Below, one piece after another: positions 33,686-41,783 of a stretch of DNA of 64,000 nt. The position numbers and the translations under genes were made by a program. The notes beneath the pieces were generated by a model. It had not been told where the DNA came from, did not search any database, and saw only the letters and a list, made by a program, of their open reading frames with translations. Positions within the stretch are counted from its first letter, which is position 1. Each line of letters begins with the position of its first letter. Origin of the DNA: Oscillospiraceae bacterium (lineage in GTDB: Bacteria > Bacillota_A > Clostridia > Oscillospirales > Oscillospiraceae); the NCBI GenBank assembly GCA_902789835.1, contig CADAPN010000004.1, forward strand, positions 1-64,000, in the 5' to 3' direction.

Positions 33686-35038
33686 ATGACGGATCTTGAA
33701 CTGGCGCGGGAGATCGCCCTGCGGGTCAGGGCGGAAGGCGGAACGGCCTATTTTGTCGGCGGGTACGTGCGCGATCTGCTGCTCGGTCGGGAAAACAAGG
33801 ACATCGACATTGAAGTGCACGGCATCAGCCCCCAGGTGCTTACCGGCATTCTCTCCTCCCTCGGGGAGATGACGACCTTCGGGGAAAGCTTCGGCATTTT
33901 CGGGCTCCGCCGCTGTCGGCTGGACATCGCCATGCCCCGTTCCGAGCGGGCTGTCGGTGCCGGTCACCGGGACTTTCTCTGTACTCTGGACCCCTTCATC
34001 GGGACCTATCAGGCGGCAATCCGTCGGGATTTCACCGTGAATGCTCTGATGCAGGACATCCTGACCGGTGAGATTGTGGACCATTTCGGCGGGCGGGCCG
34101 ATCTCGATGCCCATGTTCTCCGGCACATGGACGACCGGCGCTTCGCCGAAGATCCCCTTCGGGTCCTGCGGGGTGCCCAGTTTGCCGCGCGCTTTGACTT
34201 TCGCCTTGCGCCGGAGACCGTCGAGGTCTGCCGGCGGATGGATCTCTCCGCCCTCCCTCCGGAACGGATCTTCGGGGAACTGGAAAAAGCCTTAATGAAG
34301 GCCGAACGGCCCTCTGTGTTCTTCCGGGAGCTTCGCCGGATGGACCAGCTGGACTTCTGGTTTCCCGAACTGAAAAAACTGATTACAGTTCCGCAGCCGC
34401 CGAAGTATCACCCGGAGGGGGATGTCTGGGCGCACACCCTGCTGGTTCTGGATCAGGCCGCCGCCCTGCGCGAGCGGGCATCCGACCCCCTCGGTCTGAT
34501 GCTGGCCGCCCTCTGTCACGATCTCGGGAAGCCCGATACCACCGGCATCGAAGCGGACGGCCGTCTCCACGCCTTCGGGCACGACGCCGCCGGGGTTGCG
34601 GTTGCCGAAACCTTTCTTTCCCGCATCTCCAGCGAGAAGAAGCGAAAAGCTTATGTAAAGAACATGGTGGAACTTCACATGCTTCCGAACATGCTGGCTG
34701 CCCAGGGGGCCGGGGAAAAATCCTTCTGCCGGATGTTCGACCGCGCTGTTTCCCCCGAGGATCTTCTTCTGCTGGCAAAGGCCGACGCCCTCGGCAGCTG
34801 TGTCCCCCCGGAGACCTATGCCGCAACGGAGGCTGCACTGCGGGAACACCTGGCGGTGTTTCGTGCCCGTACGGCGGTCCCCTATGTGACAGGGGCCGAT
34901 CTGATCTCCGCCGGGTTCCGGCCCGGAACCTCGTTCCACGAAGCCCTCCATTACGCACACCGGCTGCAGCTTGCCGGCGTTGACCGGAAAAGCACGCTCT
35001 CCCAGACGCTTGCGTTTCTGCGCGGCAGGACGCGCTGA
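33686..35038 (+). CDS. cca: CCA tRNA nucleotidyltransferase-like, with HD domain
   Basis: A 450-residue protein; ATG 33686 follows GGGAGGTGGAGAG. The class II nucleotidyltransferase head has YFVGGYVRDLLLGR and KDIDIEVHG (catalytic Asp pair), RRDFTVNAL and FAEDPLRVLRGAQFAAR. A C-terminal HD phosphohydrolase domain has HTLLVLDQ, LCHDLGKP and HD-like GHDAAGVAV. It adds or repairs the 3' CCA of tRNAs; a polyA polymerase-like role is the alternative. Monocistronic, ending at a terminator. Confidence 0.85.
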   Translation: MTDLELAREIALRVRAEGGTAYFVGGYVRDLLLGRENKDIDIEVHGISPQVLTGILSSLGEMTTFGESFGIFGLRRCRLDIAMPRSERAVGAGHRDFLCTLDPFIGTYQAAIRRDFTVNALMQDILTGEIVDHFGGRADLDAHVLRHMDDRRFAEDPLRVLRGAQFAARFDFRLAPETVEVCRRMDLSALPPERIFGELEKALMKAERPSVFFRELRRMDQLDFWFPELKKLITVPQPPKYHPEGDVWAHTLLVLDQAAALRERASDPLGLMLAALCHDLGKPDTTGIEADGRLHAFGHDAAGVAVAETFLSRISSEKKRKAYVKNMVELHMLPNMLAAQGAGEKSFCRMFDRAVSPEDLLLLAKADALGSCVPPETYAATEAALREHLAVFRARTAVPYVTGADLISAGFRPGTSFHEALHYAHRLQLAGVDRKSTLSQTLAFLRGRTR

Positions 35039-35069
35039 GCTCCGTCTGTTTTTCATCTTGCTCTTTTCG

Positions 35070-35110
35070 ACACTTTCTGAATTTCTTTTCAGAAAGTGTT
35101 TGCCTTTTTC
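35070..35110 (+). terminator. terminator of the CCA-enzyme gene
   Basis: ACACTTTCTG pairs with CAGAAAGTGT across a ten-base loop and is followed by TTTGCCTTTTTC. The tail overlaps the -35 element of the feoAB promoter. Confidence 0.75.
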
Positions 35111-35128
35111 TGTACTTCCGCATATAAT
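35100..35128 (+). promoter_or_regulatory. feoAB promoter
   Basis: TTGCCT at 35100-35105, a 17-base spacer, and TATAAT at 35123-35128. Confidence 0.75.
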
Positions 35129-35135
35129 GCACGTA

Positions 35136-35149
35136 ATAACAGTCGTTAT
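35136..35149. promoter_or_regulatory. possible metal-regulator operator in the feoAB leader
   Basis: ATAAC-AGTC-GTTAT, a perfect 5-bp inverted repeat beginning 7 bases after the -10 element, where a repressor would block transcription. It is short, so chance is possible; a Fur or DtxR-family target is the inferred use. Confidence 0.35.
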
Positions 35150-35181
35150 GAATGGTTAACGGAAGGACGGTGGCCTGTTTT

Positions 35182-37527
35182 ATGACCATTGCCGAACTGA
35201 AACCGGGCGAGAGCGCCCGTGTCTCCCGGGTTGGCGGAGAGGGTGCCCTGCGGCAGCATTTTCTCGATATGGGTGTGATTCCCGGTGCGTCGCTGACCGT
35301 GGTGAAGCTTGCGCCCATGGGTGACCCGATGGAGCTGCGCATCCACGGATACGAACTGACCCTGAGGCTGGATGACGCCTCACGGATTGACGTTGAGCCC
35401 CTTGAAGCACTCCCCGCCCAGGAGAGCAGGCCGCCCCAGATCCGGGAATCCGAGCACCCCGGACTCGGCGAAGAGGGCCGCTTTCATCCCAAGGGAACCG
35501 GTGACCCGCTCCCGGATGATACGCTGCTCACCTTTGCTCTGGTCGGAAACCAGAACAGCGGGAAGACAACCCTGTTCAACCAGCTGACCGGCGCCAACCA
35601 GCATGTCGGAAACTTTCCCGGCGTCACGGTGGACCGCAAGGACGGCGCCATCCGCGGTCAGCCCAACACCCTGATCACCGATCTTCCGGGGATCTATTCC
35701 ATGTCTCCCTATTCCAGCGAGGAGCTGGTCTCCCGGGATTTTGTTCTGAATGAAAAACCCAGGGCAATCATCAACATTGTCGACGCCACGAACATTGAGC
35801 GCAACCTCTACCTCACCATGCAGCTTCTGGAAATGGAGACGCCGATGGTGGTGGCCCTGAACATGATGGACGAAGTCACCGGCAACGGCGGCGTTGTCAA
35901 GGTCAACGAGATGGAAGCCATGCTGGGGGTCCCCGTGGTTCCGATCTCTGCCGCCAAAAACCAGGGCGTGGACGAGCTCGTCCGGCATGCGGTCCATATC
36001 GCCCGCTACCAGGAAAAGCCCCTGCGCCAGGACTTCTGCGGTCCCGAGGATCAGGGCGGCGCGGTCCATCGCTGTCTGCATGCGGTCGTTCACCTGATTG
36101 AAGACCACGCCAAGCGTGCCGGAATCCCGGTCCGCTTTGCGGCCAGCAAGCTCATTGAGGGCGACCGGCGGATCCTGGAACAGCTGGATCTGGATGCAAA
36201 CGAGTCCGAGATGCTGGAGCATATCGCCCTGCAGATGGAGAACGAGCGCGGCCTTGACCGCTGTGCGGCCATGGCGGATATGCGTTTTGCGTTTATCAAC
36301 AAAGTCTGCGCCGCTTGTGTTGTCAAGCCCCGCGAAAGCCGTGAACATCTGCGCAGCCAGCGGCTTGACCGCCTGCTCACCGGCAAATACACCGCCATTC
36401 CCCTTTTCGTTGTCATCATGGCGCTGGTCTTTTACCTCACCTTCGGCGTAATCGGAGCCTGGCTGCAGGATCTCCTCGCCGCCGGAATCGGCTGGCTCAC
36501 AGACTTGACCGACACGGCGCTGGCCGCGGCGCATGTCAACCCCGCCCTGCGCGGTCTGGTCGTCGGCGGCATCTTTGAAGGGGTCGGAAGTGTGCTGAGC
36601 TTCCTGCCCATCATCGTAACGCTTTTCTTCTTCCTCTCGCTGCTGGAGGACAGCGGTTACATCGCCCGCGTCGCCTTCTTCATGGACAAGCTTCTGCGCA
36701 GGATCGGCCTCTCCGGCCGCAGCATCGTCCCGATGCTCATCGGCTTCGGCTGCACGGTTCCCGCGGTCATGTCCACCCGCACCCTCCCCAGCGAGCGTGA
36801 CCGCAAAATGACGATCCTGCTGACCCCGTTCATGAGCTGCACCGCAAAGCTTCCGATCTATGCCTTTTTTGTCAGCGCCTTCTTCCCGGCCTACGGCTGG
36901 CAGGTGATGACCGGCCTCTATCTTCTCGGCATTCTGATCGGGATTCTGGTTGCCCTGCTTTTTAAGAACACGCTTTTCCGCGGGGAAGCGGTTCCCTTCG
37001 TGATGGAGCTTCCGAACTACCGTCTCCCCAGTGCGCGCAACGTTCTCCAGCTGCTCTGGGAGAAGGCCAAGGATTTCCTGCAGCGTGCCTTTTCCGTGAT
37101 TCTGATCGCCACCATCGTGGTCTGGTTCCTGAAGAGCTTTGACCTCCACTTCAATTTCGTCGCGGACTCCCAGCAGAGTATCCTCGCTATGGTGGCCGGA
37201 TGGGTTGCTCCGCTCCTGCGTCCCATCGGTCTGGGGGACTGGCGGATCTGCACCTCGCTCATCAGCGGCTTTATGGCCAAGGAGAGCGTCGTGAGCGTCA
37301 TGAAGGTTCTCTTTGCCTCCGGTGTGAACGCCGTCCTGCCGCCCCTCGCTGCCGCGTCCATGCTCGTCTTTAGCCTGCTCTATACGCCCTGCGTCGCCGC
37401 CATCGCCGCCATCCGGCGGGAGCTTGGCCGCGGCTGGGCTGTCGGCGTTGTCCTCTGGCAGTGCGCCATTGCCTGGCTTGCCGCACTGCTGGTGCGTCTG
37501 ATCGGCCTTCTGCTCGGCCTCGGCTGA
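35182..37527 (+). CDS. feoB: FeoA-FeoB fused ferrous iron transporter
   Basis: A 781-residue protein from ATG 35182. FeoA SH3-like domain about 1-80 (IAELKPGESARVSRVGG, LDMGVIPGASLTVV), a linker, then FeoB: G1 GNQNSGKTTLFNQL (about 123-136), G2 GVTVDRKDG, G3 DLPGIYSM, G4 NMMD, G5 ISAAKN, the helical domain, and a membrane part with Gate motifs SIVPMLIGFGCTVPAVMS (Cys included) and a later Gate 2 region with FMAKESVVS. It imports Fe(II) driven by nucleotide hydrolysis. The fusion is known in some anaerobes. ATG 35152 and GTG 35170 are possible alternative starts; GGTGG spacing favours 35182. Confidence 0.92.
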   Translation: MTIAELKPGESARVSRVGGEGALRQHFLDMGVIPGASLTVVKLAPMGDPMELRIHGYELTLRLDDASRIDVEPLEALPAQESRPPQIRESEHPGLGEEGRFHPKGTGDPLPDDTLLTFALVGNQNSGKTTLFNQLTGANQHVGNFPGVTVDRKDGAIRGQPNTLITDLPGIYSMSPYSSEELVSRDFVLNEKPRAIINIVDATNIERNLYLTMQLLEMETPMVVALNMMDEVTGNGGVVKVNEMEAMLGVPVVPISAAKNQGVDELVRHAVHIARYQEKPLRQDFCGPEDQGGAVHRCLHAVVHLIEDHAKRAGIPVRFAASKLIEGDRRILEQLDLDANESEMLEHIALQMENERGLDRCAAMADMRFAFINKVCAACVVKPRESREHLRSQRLDRLLTGKYTAIPLFVVIMALVFYLTFGVIGAWLQDLLAAGIGWLTDLTDTALAAAHVNPALRGLVVGGIFEGVGSVLSFLPIIVTLFFFLSLLEDSGYIARVAFFMDKLLRRIGLSGRSIVPMLIGFGCTVPAVMSTRTLPSERDRKMTILLTPFMSCTAKLPIYAFFVSAFFPAYGWQVMTGLYLLGILIGILVALLFKNTLFRGEAVPFVMELPNYRLPSARNVLQLLWEKAKDFLQRAFSVILIATIVVWFLKSFDLHFNFVADSQQSILAMVAGWVAPLLRPIGLGDWRICTSLISGFMAKESVVSVMKVLFASGVNAVLPPLAAASMLVFSLLYTPCVAAIAAIRRELGRGWAVGVVLWQCAIAWLAALLVRLIGLLLGLG

Positions 37528-37567
37528 GCCGTTAATAGTAAAAAAGAACGATAAAAGGATGTGACTT

Positions 37568-37834
37568 ATGAGTCAGAGAACATTTCGTAATGAATCCAGA
37601 GACGACTACCTGGAAGCCATTCTGATTATCCGCCAGAAAAAAGGCTTCTGTCGCTCGACGGATATTGCCTCCTGGCTTGGGATTTCCAGGCCTTCGGTCA
37701 GCGTAGAGCTCGGCAAGCTCGCCGAGCTGGGACTGATCCGAGAGAAGGAAGCATGCTCCATGGAGCACGCTCTCAGCAATGACTCTTTTGAGAAGATCCT
37801 CGCCCGCTATCCGTCCGGCGCCCCGGAAGCCTGA
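37568..37834 (+). CDS. miniature DtxR/MntR-like regulator
   Basis: An 88-residue protein, 40 bases after feoAB, with AAAGGATGTG before ATG. The N-terminal winged helix is intact: ESRDDYLEAILIIRQKKG and DIASWLGISRPSVSVELGKL. It then jumps from GLIREKE directly to ACSMEHALSNDSFEKIL, which in full-length DtxR/MntR proteins lies some 50-60 residues further on in the dimer and metal domain. The RH...L segment is absent. Of the MntR-type ligands, the N-terminal D/E and the EH pair are kept, while the middle His is lost. It is either an in-frame deletion mutant or a compact functional variant of the Feo regulator. Confidence 0.75.
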   Translation: MSQRTFRNESRDDYLEAILIIRQKKGFCRSTDIASWLGISRPSVSVELGKLAELGLIREKEACSMEHALSNDSFEKILARYPSGAPEA

Positions 37835-37865
37835 CTGCATCCGAAACAGATTCAAAAAGAGAAAA

Positions 37866-37912
37866 AACTTCCTGCCGTCCCGAAAGGGAGGCAGGAAGTT
37901 TCTGTCTTTTTG
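37866..37912. terminator. bidirectional terminator between dtxR-like and xpt
   Basis: An 11-bp stem AACTTCCTGCC with a 13-base inner part that can pair further (TCCC/GGGA), followed on the plus strand by TCTGTCTTTTT and on the minus strand by TTTTTTC. It lies between convergent genes. Confidence 0.8.
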
Positions 37913-37914
37913 GA

Positions 37915-38487
37915 TTATCGCACGAACTCGATGCTGTCGTCGGTCATGCTGGCGATCCGCGCAAGGGACTCCACCCGCATGCCCTCCCGGCGCATCTCGT
38001 CTCCGCCGCCTTGGAAAGCCTTTTCAATAGCGATCCCGGCGCCGGCCACCGTGCCGCCCGCCTGTTCGACCAGGGCCTTGAGCCCCTTGAGCGCCGCACC
38101 CGTAGCCAGGAAGTCGTCGATGATCAGGACCTTGTCCTCCGGTCCCAGATACTGTTTGGATACAACCACCGTGTTCGTGTTTCCGTGCGTGAAGGATTCG
38201 ACCTCCACCGACCAGACATCATCGGAGATGTTCTTCGACTTGCTCTTCTTGGCAAATACCAGCGGACAGTCGAACACATAGGCCACCATGCAGGCCATGG
38301 CAATCCCCGACGCCTCGATGGTCAGAACCTTGTTGATCTCCGTCCCCTCATAGAGCCGCTTCAGCTCCACCGCCATGTCATAGCTCAGCTGCGGGTCGAT
38401 CCGGTGGTTCAGGAACCCGTCCACCTTCAGGATCCCGCCCGGGCGGATCTCTCCCTCTGTCAGAATGCGTTTCTCCAGCGCTTCCAT
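37915..38487 (-). CDS. xpt: xanthine phosphoribosyltransferase
   Basis: A 190-residue enzyme converting xanthine and PRPP to XMP in purine salvage. MEALEKRILTEGEIRPGGIL opens the protein after GGAGGAGAAG; the PRPP loop is VLIIDDFLATGAALKG (about residues 124-139), and LTIEASGIAMA is also typical. The longer open frame upstream is noncoding leader. No xanthine permease gene adjoins. A purine riboswitch was looked for in the leader and not found. Confidence 0.93.
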   Translation of the reverse strand: MEALEKRILTEGEIRPGGILKVDGFLNHRIDPQLSYDMAVELKRLYEGTEINKVLTIEASGIAMACMVAYVFDCPLVFAKKSKSKNISDDVWSVEVESFTHGNTNTVVVSKQYLGPEDKVLIIDDFLATGAALKGLKALVEQAGGTVAGAGIAIEKAFQGGGDEMRREGMRVESLARIASMTDDSIEFVR

Positions 38488-38551
38488 GTCTTCTCCTCCA
38501 TTTTTATCAGATAATGACGAAAAGTCCGCCGCGGATCTGCGATGCTTTCTC

Positions 38552-38574
38552 ATCCCCGCCCGAAGGGCGGGGAT
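38552..38574 (-). other. GC-rich hairpin in the rpmB-xpt intergenic region
   Basis: ATCCCCGCCC-GAA-GGGCGGGGAT, a perfect 10-bp stem with a three-base loop about 65 bases before the xpt start. It lacks a T tract, so it may be an mRNA structure, not a terminator. Function unknown. Confidence 0.5.
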
Positions 38575-38597
38575 ACTGTTTTCCTCAGAAACCGAAA

Positions 38598-38628
38598 AAG
38601 CCCGTCGCGGATCAACTACGACAGGCTT
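38598..38628 (-). terminator. rpmB terminator
   Basis: On the minus strand, AAGCCTGTCG pairs with CGACGGGCTT and is followed by TTT, about 20 bases after the rpmB stop. Confidence 0.75.
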
Positions 38629-38645
38629 CATCGGGTAATGTTCAA

Positions 38646-38834
38646 TTACACAGCGCGGGTGACCTTTCCGCTGCGCAGGCAGCGAGTGCAGACGTAAACA
38701 TGCTTGGGCGTTCCGTCTACGATGGCCTTGACGCGCTTCACATTCGGCTTCCAAGTACGGTTGGAGCGTCTATGAGAGTGGCTGACCTGAATGCCGAAAG
38801 CCACATCCTTTTCACAGAACTGGCACTTTGCCAT
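38646..38834 (-). CDS. rpmB: 50S ribosomal protein L28
   Basis: A 62-residue protein starting MAKCQFCEKDVAFGIQVSHS, with the L28 phrases SHRRSNRTWKPNVKRV and GTPKHVYVCTRCLRSGKV. Four Cys (CxxC twice) mark the zinc-binding form of L28. GGAGGTGCTTCAGCT precedes the start. Divergent from hprK. Confidence 0.97.
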   Translation of the reverse strand: MAKCQFCEKDVAFGIQVSHSHRRSNRTWKPNVKRVKAIVDGTPKHVYVCTRCLRSGKVTRAV

Positions 38835-38862
38835 AGCTGAAGCACCTCCTTGCTTGTGTTAC

Positions 38863-38891
38863 TTGCCAAATACTCCGGTGAATTCTATAAT
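38863..38891 (+). promoter_or_regulatory. promoter of the hprK-murB-rapZ-whiA-dnaE operon
   Basis: TTGCCA, a 17-base spacer, and a consensus TATAAT, about 45 bases before the hprK start. Confidence 0.8.
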
Positions 38892-38935
38892 AGAGAAAAT
38901 AACAAAATCATGACATGCAGACAGGAGGTTTTCTC

Positions 38936-39874
38936 ATGCCGAGCAAGTATACCATCCCTCTGAAAACCGTTGTAAAGGATATGAATCTTCAGCCGCTCCA
39001 TCTCTCCAAAGACTACGAAACCGCCGTTCTGACCATGGCCGATGTCAACCGGCCTGCGATGCAGCTGACCGGATTCTACGACTACTTTGACCCCAAGCGC
39101 ATGCAGGCGATCGGCATGGTCGAATCGACCTATCTCAACACCCTCAGTCATGAGGAACGGCTGGTGGCCTTTGACCGCTTCATGGCCTACGATATCGCTG
39201 CGCTCGTTATCTGCCACAAGTGTGAACCTTTCCCGGAATGCCTCGAGATGGCGGAAAAATATGACCGCAATGTTTTCTACACGCCTTCGGACACTTCCGA
39301 TTTCCAGGCCAGAGTGATCTTCCTGCTCCATGACTATCTCGCCCCGCGACTCACAACCCACGGTGTTCTGGTCGACATCTACGGCGAGGGCGTCCTTCTT
39401 ATGGGGGACAGCGGCATCGGCAAGAGCGAGACCGCCCTTGAGCTCATCAAGCGCGGCCACCGTCTGGTTGCCGACGACGCGGTGGAAATCAAGCTCATCG
39501 GCGAAAACATGCTGATCGGCTCCGCACCGGAGATCATCCGCTACTATATGGAACTGCGCGGCATCGGGGTTATCAATGTCCGGCATATTTACGGTGTCGG
39601 CGCAGTGCTCCCCCACACCGGCATTGACCTCGTGGTACGCATGGAGCACTGGGTAGACGGAAAGGCCTATGACCGTCTCGGGCTCGAGAGCGAAACGGAA
39701 GAGATTCTCGGGGTCAAGCTTCCCCGGGTCACGATCCCTGTCACTCCCGGGCGAAATCTCGCTGTCATTCTGGAGCTCGCCGCCATGAACAACCGCCAGA
39801 AAAAAATGGGCTACAACGCTGCGGAGATGCTGACCGCCGCCCATGATTTTGCCATTGACAACGGTGCATTCTGA
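38936..39874 (+). CDS. hprK: HPr kinase/phosphorylase
   Basis: A 312-residue protein. ATG follows GGAGG; the open frame extends 21 bases further upstream without a better site. Walker A GDSGIGKSETALEL (about 156-169) and the family signature ELRGIGVINVRHIYG are present. It phosphorylates Ser46 of HPr at high glycolytic flux and drives CcpA-type catabolite control, so it connects to the sugar operon at 20376-30023. First gene of a five-gene run with short gaps or overlaps. Confidence 0.96.
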   Translation: MPSKYTIPLKTVVKDMNLQPLHLSKDYETAVLTMADVNRPAMQLTGFYDYFDPKRMQAIGMVESTYLNTLSHEERLVAFDRFMAYDIAALVICHKCEPFPECLEMAEKYDRNVFYTPSDTSDFQARVIFLLHDYLAPRLTTHGVLVDIYGEGVLLMGDSGIGKSETALELIKRGHRLVADDAVEIKLIGENMLIGSAPEIIRYYMELRGIGVINVRHIYGVGAVLPHTGIDLVVRMEHWVDGKAYDRLGLESETEEILGVKLPRVTIPVTPGRNLAVILELAAMNNRQKKMGYNAAEMLTAAHDFAIDNGAF

Positions 39875-39907
39875 TCTGCATTTCAATACGCCTTCTAAGG
39901 AGAGTAA

Positions 39908-40906
39908 ATGGAAAACCTCGAACAAGCCATCCTGGCTGTCAAAGAACAGTTTCCGGGCATGAAACTGCTGGAGAACGAGCCTATGAAGGCCCACTCCTCC
40001 TTCCGCATCGGCGGACCGGTCCGCGCGCTTGCCGCCCCTTCGGACGTTACCAGCCTCACAAAACTCTGTGACATTCTCAAGCAGCACCACATCGCCCCGT
40101 TCATTCTGGGCAACGGAACCAATATTCTTTTCCCCGACGAGGGGCTGAACGATCTGTTTATCATCAGCACAGAAAAGCTCCAGAAGCTCTTCCTGCTGCC
40201 GGACGGCTCCGTCTATGCTGAAGCGGGTGTGTCTCTCGCGCGTCTGGCCGCCTTCGCCCAGGAAAACGGGCTGACGGGTCTCGAATTTGCCGGGGGCATC
40301 CCCGGAACGCTGGGCGGCGGCTGCATCATGAACGCCGGCGCCTACGGCGGTGAGCTCAAGGATGTCGTCGAGAGCGTCGTCTTCCTCTATATTCCCGACC
40401 AGAGTCTCTACGAGCTGCCGAACGCCGACTGCGCCTTCGGCTACCGCCAGAGCTATTTTCAGAAAACCCCGGGCTGCATTGTTCTCAGCGCCGTGCTTCA
40501 CCTGGCCCAGGACGATCCCCAGGCCATCTCGGCCCGCATGCAGGAACTTGGCGAGAAGCGCCGCTCCAAGCAACCGCTGGATCTCCCCTCCGCAGGCAGT
40601 GCCTTCCGCCGTCCGGAGGGCCACTATGCCGCCGCCCTCATCGAGGAAGCCGGCCTGAAGGGCTATACCGTCGGCGGGGCTCAGGTCTCGGAAAAGCATG
40701 CCGGATTTGTTGTCAACCGCGGCGACGCAACTTCTCACGATGTCTACGATCTGATGATGCATGTGCGCAACACCGTGTATCGCCAAAGCGGTGTCTTTCT
40801 CGAACCCGAAATCATGATTCTTCCCCCGGACTACCGTCTGGAGGACAACGGACCGCAGGTCTCCCGCAACCGCATTTCCGCCGGATCGGAGCCTGCCCGG
40901 GAATAG
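39908..40906 (+). CDS. murB: UDP-N-acetylenolpyruvoylglucosamine reductase
   Basis: A 332-residue FAD enzyme reducing UDP-GlcNAc-enolpyruvate to UDP-MurNAc for peptidoglycan. It shows HSSFRIGGPVRALAAP, FILGNGTNILFPDEG, GLEFAGGIPGTLGGGCIMNAGAYG, the proton-donor Ser region PSAGSAFRRP and the C-terminal Glu in VFLEPEIMIL. RBS AAGGAGAG. Uses TAG stop, confirming TAG as an ordinary stop here. Confidence 0.96.
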   Translation: MENLEQAILAVKEQFPGMKLLENEPMKAHSSFRIGGPVRALAAPSDVTSLTKLCDILKQHHIAPFILGNGTNILFPDEGLNDLFIISTEKLQKLFLLPDGSVYAEAGVSLARLAAFAQENGLTGLEFAGGIPGTLGGGCIMNAGAYGGELKDVVESVVFLYIPDQSLYELPNADCAFGYRQSYFQKTPGCIVLSAVLHLAQDDPQAISARMQELGEKRRSKQPLDLPSAGSAFRRPEGHYAAALIEEAGLKGYTVGGAQVSEKHAGFVVNRGDATSHDVYDLMMHVRNTVYRQSGVFLEPEIMILPPDYRLEDNGPQVSRNRISAGSEPARE

Positions 40907-40915
40907 GAGCGTCTG

Positions 40916-41773
40916 ATGGAATTTCTTATCATCACCGGTCTCTCCGGTGCGGGCAAGACCCGTGCCGCGGACGTACTGGAGGATCTGGATTATTACTGCG
41001 TCGACAATCTGCCCGTCGCCCTGATGACGCGCTTTGCCGAGCTCTGTCTGGACACCCGCGGCCGATATGAGAAGGTCGCCCTGGTCACCGACATCCGGGA
41101 CCGGGAGGGCTTCGGCGAACTGCCGAACACCATCGAGGAACTGCGCAAAATGGACTGCGACGTGCGCATCCTCTACATGGACGCGGACGTGCCGACCCTC
41201 GTCCGGCGCTACAAGGAATCCCGCCGTCCCCATCCCCTGGCGGAAAAGGGCATGAGCACCGAAGAAGCGGTCCACAAGGAAGAAGAACTCCTCGCGCCCA
41301 TCAAGCGCAGCGCGGACTATGTGGTAAACAGCTCTTCCATGACCCTCGGCGTTTTGCAGAACCGCCTCTTCTCTCTTTTCGCCGAAGAAGGCCGCAAACG
41401 CGGTCTTGACGTCACCGTGATGTCCTTCGGCTTCAAGCACGGGATCCCGCTGGATGCGGATCTGGTTTTTGACGCCCGTTTTCTCCCCAACCCCTTCTAT
41501 GTGGACGAGCTTCGCCCGCTCTCCGGTCTTGACCGTCCCGTGGCGGAGTTTGTCTTTTCCCACCCGCAGACCCGAAGCTTTCTGGAGAAGCTTGAGGACA
41601 TGATCTCCTTCCTTCTCCCCTACTATATTGAAGAGGGCAAGCTCACCCTCACCATTGCCATCGGCTGCACCGGCGGCCGTCACCGCAGCGTCGCGCTCGC
41701 TTCGGCGCTGCACAAGCACCTGGTCGCCAACAATGTGAGCTCTGTCAACATCAACCGGGATATCGACAAGTAA
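40916..41773 (+). CDS. rapZ: RapZ/YvcJ family P-loop protein
   Basis: A 285-residue protein. Walker A ITGLSGAGKTRAADVLEDLD, VTDIRDREGF, SRRPHPLA and the C-terminal IGCTGGRHRSVALA are diagnostic. In enterobacteria it adapts RNase E to GlmZ; in Firmicutes (YvcJ) it is a nucleotide-binding protein with a UDP-GlcNAc-related role. Ten bases after murB and 10 before whiA; the usual yvcK between them is absent. Confidence 0.95.
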   Translation: MEFLIITGLSGAGKTRAADVLEDLDYYCVDNLPVALMTRFAELCLDTRGRYEKVALVTDIRDREGFGELPNTIEELRKMDCDVRILYMDADVPTLVRRYKESRRPHPLAEKGMSTEEAVHKEEELLAPIKRSADYVVNSSSMTLGVLQNRLFSLFAEEGRKRGLDVTVMSFGFKHGIPLDADLVFDARFLPNPFYVDELRPLSGLDRPVAEFVFSHPQTRSFLEKLEDMISFLLPYYIEEGKLTLTIAIGCTGGRHRSVALASALHKHLVANNVSSVNINRDIDK

Positions 41774-41783
41774 GGAGCCCGCC

